This document shows positions 22,028 through 33,878 of a stretch of 64,000 nt of DNA, piece after piece. Source of the stretch: Clonostachys chloroleuca (taxonomy: Eukaryota; Ascomycota; Sordariomycetes; Hypocreales; Bionectriaceae); the NCBI GenBank assembly GCA_037952775.1, contig JBANAY010000001.1, positions 4,092,001 through 4,156,000 on the forward strand. Direction: 5' to 3'. A program made the translations under genes and the position numbers. The stretch's first letter is position 1. Each line of letters starts with the position of its first letter. The notes under the pieces are model-generated. The model did no database searches, was not told the origin of the DNA, and saw only the letters and a program-made list of their open reading frames with translations.

Positions 22028-24527
22028 TCAATTCACAACTGGAGACAGTTTCGTAAACTGCTTCAAATCTCGACTGCTAAAACCCACGCTAAGGGTGAAC
22101 TCGCCTGTGGGAATGAGCCATTCCTGAGAGATGATATCCCAGAAGCTCAGATCTCGCCGCTGCAACTCAAAGCTGACGTCCTTTGTTTCGCCGGTCTTGA
22201 GGAAAATCTTCTCGAACCCACGGAGTTGTCTTGGTGGCGTACCTTCAGGCGTGCTGGTGGGGAAAGTGACATACAGTTGAGGAACAGCCGCACCGTCAAC
22301 TCCGCCTGTGTTGCTTACTGGCACCGTGACGTTGTAGATGGTCTCCCACAGAGCAGGGTTGCCACCAGGCTGGATTGGGAGCTGCTCGGGCTTTGAGGTT
22401 ACATCACCGGCCACCAATGTCTCGGCTGTGAGTCCACCGAGTTCAAATGTGGTGTAGGAAAGTCCATGGCCAAACTCATACAGAACAGAGATGTTGTGTG
22501 CGTCAAAATATCTGTAATCGATTTCCAGCTTCTCGTCGAACCAGGACTGCCAGTCTTCAAACCCGTCTGTGTGAAGCCCCGTTGTCAAGGGAGCATTGTA
22601 ATCGCTACCATTCTGAGCAATCGTGTACGGTAGTTTGCCAGATGGGTTCACATCGCCGTAGAGAATATCAACGAGAGAGTTACCTGACTCTTGTCCAGGG
22701 AAATGAGAGAGGATAATAGCCGTGACGTTAGGGTGATCAGCCCAAGGCAGAGTGTTGATTCCGGATGAGTGCGTAACCACGACGGTGTTGTTGCACTGAG
22801 AAGCGACAGATTCAACCACTTTATCGCCATCCCAATCGACCTTGAGGAAAAATCGATCATCTCCCTCTGTCGCCCATGTCTTGAGAAAGACAAGGCAGAC
22901 TTCTGGCGGAGTGGGCACCCATAGGTCGCGAACATCGGAGGTGGCAATGAGGGTATTATTCAGCCACTGCTGCACGAGGGCATTATCTTTTTTCGCTCTT
23001 TGGGTGATAGCGGCGAGTGGAGTGATGAGGTACGAGAGGCGACCTGTCCCAGAGCCACCACCTGCTGTCAGAGTGCCAAATTCATAGTCCTTCTGATTGA
23101 GGAAGCCTTGGGTGATATCACCGGCGTCGTTTCCAAACACACCAATGGACTTGGGAGCCTTGAGTGGCAGCGTTTGGTTGGTGTTCTTGACGAGAATAGT
23201 GGCAGCAGCACCATGTTTGCGGATCAATTCGCCGTGGTTTGCACGCACGTCTCGACTACGTGGACCAGTTAGGTTAAATACACGCTGCCAAGTGGGCGCA
23301 GGCGAGAAGGTGTTAAGATCAGCTGAAGATGGGTCAATTGAGGGGAAGTCCTCTCCATCCTGACCAAGCCAGTAGTATGGAGCCATGACTCGGAGAATCA
23401 TGTCATCAAGACGAGACTCGGCAAGTGTTCCGTTGGTCAGGGCCGTGGTGACATTCTCGCCGAAATACGACGCCGTCCAAGTCATACCAGCTGCACCCAG
23501 GCCTCCGGGCATGTCCATGTCAAGGCCTGCCTCAATAGCTGATACGCCCGAGTGAGTAGCGCCCCAGTCTGACATTACGTATCCTTGAAATCCAAGTTCT
23601 TCTTTGAGGATGCCGTTGAGGGTCTTGGAGTTTTGGCAACCGTACGAACCATTGATTCGCTGGTAAGAGCACATGATACTAGCAGCCTTGGCGTGGATGG
23701 CATTAGCAAATGGCCAGAGGTAGAGTTCATGCATGGTTCTGTCGTCAAGGTTGGAGGATATGGCGGCCTGAAGATGATCGGTGAGTGTGCCATTGGGGTT
23801 AAAGGCAGGGTTACGCATGATTTCCTGCTCATTGGCGATGAAATGTTTTGGGGTGGCCTGAACACCAGCATCCTGATGTCCGCGTATTGTCAGTTCCATC
23901 GCGTGGCCGGTGAGATACGGATCTGGTGAGAAACCTTCCCAGTTCCTGCCAGCGTAGGCAGAGCGACCCAGGGGTCCAGCGACGGGACCAAGAAGGACGT
24001 GGGCGCCTTTGGCTTTGAATTCTTTGCCCATGGCTAGGCCACGCTGGTACATTGCCTCCTTATCCCATGTCGAGGCGATGGAGATGCCAGCAGCGAACAC
24101 GCTAGCGTAGTCCGCATTGCGGAGAGAGAGAGGGCCGTCCTGGAGACAGAGACCTTTGAAGCCTAGGCGGGGGATAGCCACTATGTTACCCACGCAAGGT
24201 CCGGGCTGGCCAGTCACCATATCAGCCTTCTCAGCAGGCGTTAGTTCTGCAACAAACGCCCTAGCTTTGGTCAGAGCATCTTCCCATCCACCAATCCCAG
24301 TAATGTTTGCTGGAGAAGTCTGGTTAGTCCGAATTTGCATACGTGAGGAGCTGTGATTACCTACGCGAAGGATATACTGCCGGAGAGTGGCCATAGTTCC
24401 CAAGAATGGTTGTGTTCTCTGGTTGGATGTATTCATAAGCTCCATCAGGTCGCTGACTTGGATCATACAGCTGGCCAGAAGCCAGAGGAACCAGCGTCAA
24501 GCTAGCAAGGGCAAGAAGGAGCGTCAT
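22028..24527 (-). CDS. secreted GH3 beta-glucosidase
   Basis: Exon 1 (24527-24365) and exon 2 (24309-22028) join across a 55 bp intron (donor GTAGGT, acceptor TCCAG) into 814 residues. The start MTLLLALASLTLVPLASGQ is a signal peptide; the Met at 24466 is out of frame and was rejected. The N-terminal TIM barrel contains GPVAGPLGR ... GRNWEGFSPDPYL, the substrate-binding KHFIANEQE and the nucleophile Asp of VMSDWGATHSG near residue 300. The alpha/beta sandwich (LPLKAPKSIGVFGNDAG) and the C-terminal fibronectin-III-like domain (PVSNTGGVDGAAVPQLYV ... RQLRGFEKI) follow in the usual order. Many N-x-S/T sites suggest glycosylation. It hydrolyses terminal beta-glucosyl units such as cellobiose. It lies next to an LPMO, which suits cellulose degradation. 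Confidence 0.93.
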
Positions 24528-24602
24528 GGTGGTGAATTGCTTCCAATTCAGGTGTTCGATAACAGCTCATGATTCAAGAGGGGACAACAAGAAACCTCGA
24601 TA

Positions 24603-24610
24603 TATTTATA
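24603..24610 (-). promoter_or_regulatory. TATA box of the GH3 gene
   Basis: TATAAATA on the minus strand lies 76-83 bp upstream of the ATG. Further upstream, CCCCGC at about 24840 (GCGGGG on the minus strand) fits the SYGGRG pattern of the carbon-catabolite repressor CreA, but single sites are weak evidence. Confidence 0.5.
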
Positions 24611-26182
24611 CCTCTATCGTATTGATCGAAGTGTTTCTGTCCGTAACCTTCATCACAACGCTCAGGGTCGTAATACCTTTGCCCACATGATGAAAGGGCC
24701 GAAAAGCTCAACAGAAGAAAACAAGAAAGCTCCACCGGGAAAACAAGTGCTCCAGTAACATTGGGGCCCCAAAGTGCTTTGAATTGATTGTAGGGTCCTA
24801 GTTCTTGTGGGATGGCGTCATGAGGCGATCAGGAATGCTCCCCCGCCATGGGTTGCGGAAGTCGAAATCCACATGGCGCCGGCATTCAGGTCAAGTTCCA
24901 CGATTTGGGGTTCCGTTTCTGGAGATGAAGTGGGATGTGGGTTGCATACAGGGATGCTTTTGCCGGTGTTTCTCCTTCACTATCCAGAGTTTTACCGGAG
25001 CCGATGTATATCCTGGCACAAATTACCTACCCTGTGGCCGAACGCGAGGAACTCAATGCCATTGTTTACATGCTCGGTATTGTGGCCACGGTGAGCAGCA
25101 ATTAATCCAATCGAGAGAAAACAATTCCTACACTACTCACAATTATTTTAAATTGAGGTGCTGTTTTCATACACAGAATCTTGGTTTCCCTTGAGTTGTT
25201 TTCGGGTAAGATTGTCCTCCGCGATGATTCATGCTTCACAACCTCCATGTCCATTCGCTCCCCACCTTTCGGTAGAACCAGGAGTCGGACCACAATAGTT
25301 ACGCCGTCCCGGGGGCCAAAACTGCGTTGCCACTACCGGTAGCAGCAATTCAAGGTGAAGGTATCGCCAAAACACTCGGGGGTGGAGAGACTCATGGTGC
25401 TCATGGCTGAGGAAATGGTGGAGGGTTCCACGTTTCCCCGCGCTTCGATGTCACCCTGGATTCGGCCCTGCTGTGGACTCGACTCATATACCTGGGTTCT
25501 CGGTGACATTCCATGACTAAGTCGGCTCTGTCGCGTGTCATGCAATGGGCATCGGCGAACTGTGCACCGATGGGTGATTTGATTAGTGAATCTGGGCTAC
25601 AATTAATCTGGTTTATCGTCTACGGCCGCTGGACTTGGCCGAATATGGGCTTGCTTGCTGATCATCGCCATGACACAGCCATTTCCACCTAGGTAACATG
25701 GCATGGACTCCATAATAATATATCAACTCTCCACATGGGCCGTGATGTGCCATCGGTGAACCGACCTGGACTCTTCATATCCCCGCCGTTTCCCTCTCCC
25801 CGATGGCGGCCTCGATTAGCGGAGCTTTCGCTTGCTTAACGGCGCTTTTCCCTGCGAGCTCCGCAACTTGTCCACAACATGTCTATACGCACACCGTCTG
25901 TTCGGCAATAAGATGGCAACGAGGTAGCGAGCGGGTTTGGCTGTCCCGTGTACAGTGTTTAACCTAGCAACTGGGTTTTGTGGTCTGGTGCGACACCAGG
26001 GAAGGCTAAATGTCATATTTGTTTCCATATGGCCATTTAGGCTATTTGATCACGATTCAACGCTCAACTTGAAAGGCTGAGCGTAAACTGCATGTTAATT
26101 TTAATTTAAGGTTTTCTCGGAACAGAATCGAACGAGATTTTCATCATGATGGCATACTAATAAATCGCAAATAATAATTTAT
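24611..26182. other. GH3 promoter and intergenic region
   Basis: About 1.6 kb without a supported gene. Frames at 24805-25194, 25333-25545 and 25816-26028 lack motifs. The left part is the GH3 promoter. Confidence 0.5.
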
Positions 26183-27643
26183 TCACAGATAAACCGTCTC
26201 CAGGAGCTGGTCTTTTACTATCATGACCTCGCCCTTTTTGATGTGCGGTAGGGTAAAATATACGAATGTCTGGGTAGATAGCTTTTTCCATCCATAGAAC
26301 CTTAGACCGTCCCGTACCTTCATGCCCTCCAGTGCCTCTGCAGGGTTCGGATTCGTGTCTCTAGGACGCCAAAGTAAATAGCCAACGGACCATCTCCGAA
26401 GCCCTGGTAGCCCTGTCGTACGATTTCCATCTGGAGGCATATAATTGAAGACTCCTAGCGCCCAGTCTTCTTCCTTGGGAGGATGCCTGCCCAAGATATT
26501 AGCGGATATTGTCACTTGTTGGCACATGCTATGGAATTGAGCATCCGCAAATTCCATCTTGGCTTGAACAACGGTGCTGTTCAAGCTACAAAGCGTTTCT
26601 ACCCGGACTGGTAAGAGAATGAGTGGGAGGCGAAGACCACGGCTGGTCATTCCCATTTCAATCCTTCGCTCCGTATTGAAGCCTCCGTTACCAACGTAAC
26701 AACGGGGAGAGGATGGCAAAGCAAAGGAGTTAAAAGAGACCGCTGCTTTTCCAACCCAATTTAGCACTGACGTGCTGCCACGGGACTGCATAATCATTTG
26801 AACAAGTCTGGAAAAGGACTGCTCCGCTCCTTCGCCATACGCGGGTTGCAGAACAACACCAAATATCCCCATGAGAGAGTACGCCATATCTTCAACCTTG
26901 GTCGTCCGACGATTTGCCGCCCATGACATTCGGCGATCGACGTCGTGCGGACCTGGTAAGAAGTTGCGTAGAGCGTGTTTAGGACACTTGGTGGCATTCA
27001 CGAGATACTTGACAATCTGCTCATCCTCCTTGTCATTTTCTTGCTCGCCTAGCGGCTCCCAGTCTTTGTTGTAAAATTTGGCCACTGGGGGCGCCAGTAG
27101 TTCTTGCAATGTCCAGCCTCTGGTAAACCATTCGTCCGACTCTAAATCGGATAGGTCATTCGTCTGCGAGAGATATATGAGACACAATGTTGCGTTCCGG
27201 TACCATCTAAACATGGACCGAAGTGCCTCGTCCAGCTCCGCGCTGCTGCTCTTGTTGATACAGCATGTGTCTGACCAGGCAAAGGCCAAACTTTTTTGCC
27301 TTGTTAGTCTGCAGTAGCTCTCTAACTTGCTGCGTCCGGGGACATCAGGAATGCCGTTAATGAGATCATGGAAAAGAGGTTCTCCCCGAGGCAGCCACCT
27401 GTGAGAAAGCACGGCGTACTTGACTGTATCCTGGATGATTTGTTTTACTACATCCTCTCTGTCAATCCCCGATAAAACCTTGTTTGTGATAGTTGTCTCA
27501 GTAATCTCTTCAACTGCAGGTAGGTAATAATCTTGCACGGCTAAGCGATCCACAAGCGTCATTTCCACGGTGGAGATAAGACGGAGGGGAATGTCGTTTT
27601 GGACATATCGGAAAAACTCATCAAGAACATCTTGAGGTGCCAT
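26183..27643 (-). CDS. HET-domain (heterokaryon incompatibility) protein
   Basis: A single-exon gene of 486 residues starting at ATG 27643. The three HET blocks appear in order: KYAVLSHRWLPRGEPLF (about residues 73-90), AFAWSDTCCINKSSSAELDE with MFRWYRNATLCLIYL (about 115-155), and DEWFTRGWTLQELLAP (about 168-184). The later DRRMSWAANRRTTKVEDMAY and SLMGIFGVVLQPAYGEG are the usual extension of the HET module. The C-terminal half (about 290-486) is a predicted beta-rich domain of unknown role; there is no NACHT, WD40 or ankyrin partner domain. HET domains are related to TIR domains and trigger cell death on recognition of non-self; the partner here is unknown. Confidence 0.92.
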   Translation of the reverse strand: MAPQDVLDEFFRYVQNDIPLRLISTVEMTLVDRLAVQDYYLPAVEEITETTITNKVLSGIDREDVVKQIIQDTVKYAVLSHRWLPRGEPLFHDLINGIPDVPGRSKLESYCRLTRQKSLAFAWSDTCCINKSSSAELDEALRSMFRWYRNATLCLIYLSQTNDLSDLESDEWFTRGWTLQELLAPPVAKFYNKDWEPLGEQENDKEDEQIVKYLVNATKCPKHALRNFLPGPHDVDRRMSWAANRRTTKVEDMAYSLMGIFGVVLQPAYGEGAEQSFSRLVQMIMQSRGSTSVLNWVGKAAVSFNSFALPSSPRCYVGNGGFNTERRIEMGMTSRGLRLPLILLPVRVETLCSLNSTVVQAKMEFADAQFHSMCQQVTISANILGRHPPKEEDWALGVFNYMPPDGNRTTGLPGLRRWSVGYLLWRPRDTNPNPAEALEGMKVRDGLRFYGWKKLSTQTFVYFTLPHIKKGEVMIVKDQLLETVYL

Positions 27644-29316
27644 TCGGAGATACGCACTTTGATATCAGCTGTTTGATCATCCAGGGAGTGCAGTTGTCTG
27701 TTGTTGGAGATTTTAAAAGAATGAGGGGCAGTTGAAAAAACGTGACTTTGCCGAATATGGCGATAATTTCAGTCCGAGTAGCCCTTGGCGTCCCCGCTTG
27801 TATTTCTGTGCCTATGTATCACTGTCGCCTTTGAGCTCATGGGGATATCTATGGCGATATTTGGAACTACAAAAGTTGATCTGCCTTAGTGAGGAGCTAC
27901 TCAAAACGGCTGAACCAAAATTAGCACTGTCACTCTCGCTAGTAATGTTAAGATAAGGCAGAATAATAATGTCTTCTGTTAGCACTCTGTCATCTCAAGT
28001 TGGTAGGGTGTTTCGACCCGTTGGGTACCTTGACCGTATGTAAAAAAAAGATCCCTGAAAGCACAAGGTAAACTATGTCACTGTCCCTTGCCTTTTTTAT
28101 CAGAAGCTGCCTTTTTTTATCAGAAACAAGATGAAAATTCAAGCCTGATTGACAGGTTATTGGAAAGAAATCACGTCAAAAATTGATCGCCGAAAGGGTT
28201 AATGCTTCTTTTGTAATTCATAGTGGAGCAAATGTTCTTAGATTTATCACATGTAGCTCTAAACCGACTGGTGATATTTGCTCTTGGAGTAATTACCACA
28301 AAAGTATTCTGAAGAGTTGGGATATTTTACTTTCAACCAGTTAGGGATCAGGTGTTTGTCAAGCCAGATATGCCTTTGCAGTTAGCGGATTAAGGCTAAG
28401 CTCCTGCATCGATCCTACTTCGCCTGCTTGGCATCCCGATTTTCAATCAAAAGAGCAGTGAAGATAAGGACACAGAAATTCTATCCTTAGGAAGATTTTT
28501 ACAGTGATTTAGGGCCTTTGTTTTGCGCTACCTTTCTTCTATCTTTACTATCATCACTATGAAGTCATCTTGGAAACTAGAGAATCTGGTGCATGACAAC
28601 ATGACATTTGGACAGAATGATCAACCGAATCTGGTTTGAGAAAATTCATAGATTAGAACGAGCCCATACTTAGAAAGTCTCCATACATAAGGATTCAGTT
28701 GCCATGATTGTGATCGTAGATAATGGTTTAAACGCCCGTCTCAGACACAAACCGGGTGCGCTCGGGCACCTTGCCTACTTGTATCAAGCTTTCCTCAACC
28801 TGAATTGGAGAAATTGGAGAGTCTTATCATCGCTGGCGATGTGTAGCCCCGCAACTTGTGGGTATTTAACTCATCGCCTTCGTTATCTTCATTTTGAGTT
28901 GTGCTGGCAGAAAAGCTGGTGATAAGATAAGAAGCCCCAGCGCATCTAATCCCCTGTTTAGGTGCTCTACCCCGCTGTAGTTTGGGGCGTGTGGCCTCGC
29001 TCCGAGCAAAGACCTCGAGCTAATGCAGAAACCTCCCCCAGATTCCCTATTGCGGCCAAGTGTGACGCCATTCGATTTGCGGCCAGGCCAATTGCCAGTC
29101 ATGCATTACTTGAGGGACTCCATCGATGCCCCCGTGGTTGGTTCTTCACAGCATTTGCCCCTGGTCATACTTATCCTCCCCTCCTCCGTGTACCGGCGAT
29201 CGCACCCGCCTCCGAGACACACAACGGGAGACGTTAGGGGTCGGCTTCTCCATCGTGCGAGGGAATCTTGATACTCATCTGTCCTCTCCAATTTGAGTGC
29301 GAGAGCCTTGCTGAAC
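27644..29316. other. 1.7 kb intergenic region between HET and the regulator
   Basis: These two genes are divergent, so both promoters lie here. There are no supported genes. It holds the short tandem repeat annotated at 28090-28127. Confidence 0.5.
28090..28127. repeat. imperfect 19-bp tandem duplication
   Basis: The unit GCCTTTTTTATCAGAAGCT is followed directly by a second copy with one extra T and a changed end. This is a simple local duplication with no known function. Confidence 0.6.
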
Positions 29317-32046
29317 ATGATGCAGCCAGAACGCCGGAAGTCACGGAGAACTGCCAACGCGTAAGGCCCATTCCCTGGGCTTCGTCACCCTCAGAGGCCA
29401 CAGCAACTAACCTGCGTAGGTGCATTGCTTGCCGTCAAAGCAAGATAAAATGCTCTGGTGATGAACCGTGTTCCAACTGCAAACGACGCCTGATTCCCTG
29501 CCGATTCACTGATGGGGGCAACAAGGTAGTCGTCTCTGAAAAGTTTGTCTCTCCATCTCCACTCTCGGATTCATCCAGCGTCATATAGCTCGGAGAAAAA
29601 TGTCTCGTGCTTTACTGACATGTTTCCCATGACAGGTACCTTCAAGAGCTCCGCAAGCAAGCGCAAGACCATCGGCAGGGCCAACCATACCATCAACCCT
29701 TCTCGCCTGGACAGCCATCCCCAGTGAGCCAAGCTGAGTCCCTAAGCAGGCCATCTAACGACACCTCGTTCGGGTCTATCCTCGAGAGTCACAGTACGTG
29801 TAGAGCCTCTTAACTGCTTTTATGTAGCTTTTTCTTTAGGTTACTGCTGACACTCGACCTCCACTATTGTAAAGTCACACCTTTGGAAGCAATCCAGGTT
29901 GATGTCTCTCCTGAAACCACGACCCACGACCAATTAGAGATATTTACAAACCCTTTCGCATTACCATCTACTATTATAAAGAACACTCATAAAAATAGGC
30001 GGCATTGGAGTAAGTCCTTTCTGGTGTCATGTCATCTCTTTATATACCTTTAGACTAACAAACTTAAGTCTGGCTCGCGCCGTCATCGACATGGTCTTTC
30101 AATGTTCGCCTATCAGTTGCCATGACCGACAAACTGCAGTTCAGGTTAGAAAACAGCCCTCCAAGCGCCCTTGGCGCTGATGTGTATCCTCTGAAATGGA
30201 GGTCACTCCCAGATGATGTCCTGCCAGATATAAGCGGCATCCCATCCATTGACCGAGCACTGTATCTCTTCAACACTGTCAAGTTTCATATTGGCCACCA
30301 CTACCAGTTCATTGACGACCAGACTTTCCTACAAAATCTGAATGAATTCTACTACGGAAATGCACAGGAAAAAGCATTGGAGCTTCGACTTTGGTTTGTT
30401 CAGTTTCTTATTGTCTTGGCCTTTGGAAGCGCCTTTCTCTCCAGAGCCAAAAATCGGAATGAACCACCAGGGGCAGGATACTTTGTGCGAGCAATGGAGC
30501 TCCTCCCAGACCTAGGATCCTTATGGAAAGATAGTCTCCTCGCAGTTGAAGTGCTCGCCCTGGCTGGACTTTATCTCTACTCGATAGGTCATAGGGAATC
30601 TGCCAACGTTTATGTAAGTCGTATTATGAAGGCTCCTTTGCTCGAGTTGTTAACCTTACCCGACTTTCATTCTGTGATTTAGCTCGGTCAAGCACTGCGT
30701 ATCGCTCAGTTGGAAGGATTACATACTCGGCTCCCTGAAAGCGAGCTTGGACATGAGACCGTGGAAAGATGCAGGCGCCTTTGGTGGACGCTGTACATAA
30801 TGGATCGTCACTTTTCAACATCCCTTGGAATTCCGATGTCTACCACAGACAGTGATATCTCGGCCTTGATCAACTCATCCACCACAGGCTCCCAAGAAGA
30901 CACGATACTTAATTTGCAAGTCAAATTATCACACTTAACTTCCGTCATCTTACGCAGTCAGTACCAACTCATAAGTCAAATCAAGCACCCTGCAAAACTA
31001 ACATAAGTTTTAACAGCTATATACGCGACGGATAAAACGGAACTGGGTGCGTTCCTGGAGAAGACGAAATCTATATTACACACACTTGCAGGCCACGCCC
31101 AGGAAATCGAAGAAATCATCCATGCTAAATTCCACAATTCCGTCGCTGCAATGTCCCAAGGGACTCGCCATATCACACTCCTCTACCATCAAGTAAGTTT
31201 TTGATCTAAATTCTGTCTAAGCATTTATAGCTACTGATTGATTTGAACGTGATTTTAGTGTGTTATTTTAGCCACGAGACCTTTATTGCTATCTGTCCTT
31301 AAGGAGAGGTTAGAGAAACTGGGACGAGCAGATGAGGACTGGCAGGGGTTTTTCGAGTTGACAACAAGACTGATCACAACGAGTATCAAATCCGCAACGA
31401 AGACTATCCAAATCTTGTCCGAGGATGATAACCAAACTGGTAAGTCCCTTTGGCCCCAAAGCATGGCGTCTACTTCACTGGCTCTGACATGTTAAATACT
31501 TTAGATGTCTTTTTGCCATTTGATCTCGAGTTCATATACGGTGCTGCCCTTCATATGGTTATGGCCAGCTCCCTTTTCCCTGGTGTAACCGATGGCCAAG
31601 GTTACGTCCAACAAGTCCATTCCATCTTTGATGACATGATCGGCAAGGGAAACAAGCTCGCCCAGGGCCATCGAGCCGAACTGGCACATTTGGAGACCTT
31701 ATTCCAAGAACTTGCACGCCAATCCGAACAGCAAGGGCTCGAGACTCTCACACTCAGAGCACCAGACGGATCAGAATACGATAACTTCGGAAGTCAGCAC
31801 GCATCTCTAGGTCCCGAGATTGACCCTGCGTTGGTCATGGCTTCAGTACCGCCTACGATAGGTATTCCACTATCGATAGGGGGTGATATGCCTCCTTCCC
31901 CGACATCAGGGACAACCCAGCCCTTGACCAATATGGAATTTTTGGACAATATTGGTATATCTTCGTTCGACTTTTTCGATATCGTTGATCAGCTGGGCCA
32001 GCCAGAAATGGAGAATTCGGATATTTTGGACCCACAGTTGATGTAA
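29317..32046 (+). CDS. Zn2Cys6 transcription activator, CLR-2/ClrB/ManR-like
   Basis: Nine exons (29317-29360, 29420-29542, 29636-29793, 29875-30009, 30069-30613, 30683-30956, 31017-31192, 31259-31439, 31505-32046) keep frame throughout and give 725 residues. The start is the ATG pair at 29317/29320 (MMQPERRKSRRTANA). The zinc cluster CIACRQSKIKCSGDEPC + SNCKRRLIPC occupies about residues 16-42 and is followed by VVVSEKYLQELRKQA, a linker and coiled-coil element. The middle homology region holds the typical RCRRLWWTLYIMDRHFS. The C-terminus is acidic and ends with an activation-like tail. The cluster-plus-linker pattern is what I remember for cellulose/mannan regulators CLR-2, ClrB and ManR. 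That assignment is inference; the Zn2Cys6 class is certain. An AA9 and a GH3 gene lie 8-9 kb away. Confidence 0.88.
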
Positions 32047-33095
32047 AATATTCAATCTTGCCGAAGGTCTCGTTCGGTTGGCGTTGGGTTTCCGCGGGAA
32101 GAATGTCGATTTTCTTTGCTTTTCGATATAACTTCGGCTTTCTATACGGTCAATTCCAAAAATCATGTTTCTATTTGATACGTCACCTACACAGAGCTCG
32201 TCTTTTACCCATCCCTCTGTATGGTGCTACCTTCGTTAGTCCTACCAGCTGGCAACACATCGGCAATCGTGCTTAACAAGAGCCGAATGGCGGAAGATTT
32301 GAGATTCATATCAGGTATCAAGCGAGAAAGTTATTGTGAATGTTTAGAAAGTTTCAGAAAGGATCCTGCCGGGCTACGGTAGAAAGATATACACCTTTCA
32401 GTCTCCTCCATTAAGTAAACTTTTGAGCTTTCATGGTCTGATTTTTTGAGGATTCACACGTTTCGACTCCCCCGGGCGGTGATACATGCTACCCGCAAGA
32501 TTAGCTAGCCGCGGGACCCTAGAATCGGCAATGTGCCTTCGTTTGAGCCTCCGGGCCTACAATCAGGTCCATCAAGCCGAAGATAGGGTTAATCGAACAC
32601 TCGATGCAGAGACCAGGGACGGTAATGAGTACCTATCACTTGTCTCGACAACCATCAATGAGCTTCAAGGTGGTTCATGTAGGGATCGGGATCTATACCC
32701 ACAGAGGAGAAGCAAATGGAGAATTACTCGGGTTTCCCGAGATGTGGAGAAGGTAGCTTGGAACGACATAGGGAACTCGGTACCTACTGATAACACATCT
32801 ACACGCTACGGGCCTAAGATGGCGCGGATAGTAGAATACTGAGTCAGACAATTAATAAATTTTTGGTGAATCCGTTTTATTGAGAGAATTCATGGGATGA
32901 AAGGTAAGAACAAGCTCGATCTAATAAGCATTGGTGGGGCCGTCATGTAGGGGAAAACAGCAGTTGACGAATGGTGTTTCTAAGGAACGTAAATCAGAGG
33001 GCTTTTGCGTTAGGTTCAAGTCAATGAAGATCAATAGCTTTGTTTCTGGAAGATGCGCGGAATGATTATGCAATTCATTAATGCTAATTCTCTAA
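32047..33095. other. intergenic, nothing firmly recognised
   Basis: The shared 3' region of convergent genes. The open frame 32486-32842 (118 codons, non-ATG start) has no motif. Confidence 0.5.
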
Positions 33096-33878
33096 TTATG
33101 CCAAGTCAAATTCAATGGTTCCCCAGCCTTCATAAGTACAGGACCAGTGTCCCGGCTCCTTTGCAGGCATAGCCCTCAGGCAACTCCCAGGTAGAATGAC
33201 CTGGCCAGGCTGAAACTCGATATCAAACTCTGCCAGGCGGTTGACCAACCACGCCACAGCAGCCAGGGGGTTGCCGAGGATGTTCCTAGTGTTTCCGTCC
33301 ATGATCTCCTTGCCGTTGAACTCAAGATAACCCCGCATGTTGCTCAGGTTGAGATCTGTGACGCGCTTGGGCGGCCCGCCAAGGATGACAGCCCCATTGG
33401 AGCCGTTATCAGCAAGGGTATCCTCCAGGCTGATGGTCCAATTTTGGACACGAGAGTCAATGATCTCAATGGCGGGGAGTGCAAGGTCAATGGCGTTGAT
33501 AACGTCGGCGACGGTAACATTGGGACCCTTGAGCTTTCCCTTGAGGACGAACGCGGGCTCAAGCTCTACAAAGGGCTCAATGTAATTGGACAGAGGAATC
33601 TTGATGCCCTCGTACTCGAACCTGGAGGCTAGCAAGAAGCCGTAGTCGGGTTCATCAACGCCAAAGTAATCCTGCATAACCTTGGCGATGTTGCCGAGCT
33701 TGTATCCGACAATGCGGTCGCCATTCTTGACGTCACTCTCTGCTGAGATTTTGGCAATCTCGAACGCACTCTTGACGTCCAGGTTGGGGTATGTTTTGGA
33801 GGGGGCAACGACAGGTTGGCGAGTGGCGCGGGCATTGCGCATCAATTCAGAGATGGTGTATAGGTCTTTGGCGTCCAT
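33096..33878 (-). CDS. 2-keto-4-pentenoate hydratase / oxalocrotonate decarboxylase family enzyme
   Basis: A single-exon gene of 260 residues from ATG 33878 (MDAKDLYTISELMRNA); an upstream TTG was rejected. The sequence has the bacterial MhpD/DmpE/HpcG layout: an N-terminal helical region, GYKLGNIAKVMQDYFGVDEP, YIEPFVELEPAFVLK with the metal-binding Glu residues, ALPAIEIIDSR, LADNGSNGAVILGG, and the C-terminal FQPGQVILPGSC. Enzymes of this family add water to, or decarboxylate, 2-oxo-4-enoates from meta-cleavage of aromatics, using Mg2+. No mitochondrial or secretory signal is seen. The exact substrate in fungi is unclear. The transporter and aldehyde dehydrogenase nearby may belong to the same pathway. 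Confidence 0.85.
   Translation of the reverse strand: MDAKDLYTISELMRNARATRQPVVAPSKTYPNLDVKSAFEIAKISAESDVKNGDRIVGYKLGNIAKVMQDYFGVDEPDYGFLLASRFEYEGIKIPLSNYIEPFVELEPAFVLKGKLKGPNVTVADVINAIDLALPAIEIIDSRVQNWTISLEDTLADNGSNGAVILGGPPKRVTDLNLSNMRGYLEFNGKEIMDGNTRNILGNPLAAVAWLVNRLAEFDIEFQPGQVILPGSCLRAMPAKEPGHWSCTYEGWGTIEFDLA

Noticed and set aside
23575..24356. Long frames antisense to GH3 (for example 23585-23929 and 24117-24356)
   Set aside because: They are mirror frames of a real coding exon, with no independent motifs.
22028..24466. Taking the first Met of the long GH3 open frame (24466) as the start
   Set aside because: That stretch is intron and out-of-frame exon 1. Splicing from ATG 24527 gives a signal peptide and the family's usual YPSPNITGIGGWE start.
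29268..29420. Unspliced N-terminus of the CLR-2-like regulator
   Set aside because: It begins at TTG. The ATG at 29317 with a 59 bp intron gives an unbroken zinc cluster and a basic head typical of the class.
20000..32046. A compact cellulase gene cluster under one promoter set
   Set aside because: The genes are far apart and oriented differently, with a HET gene between them. Only loose linkage can be claimed.
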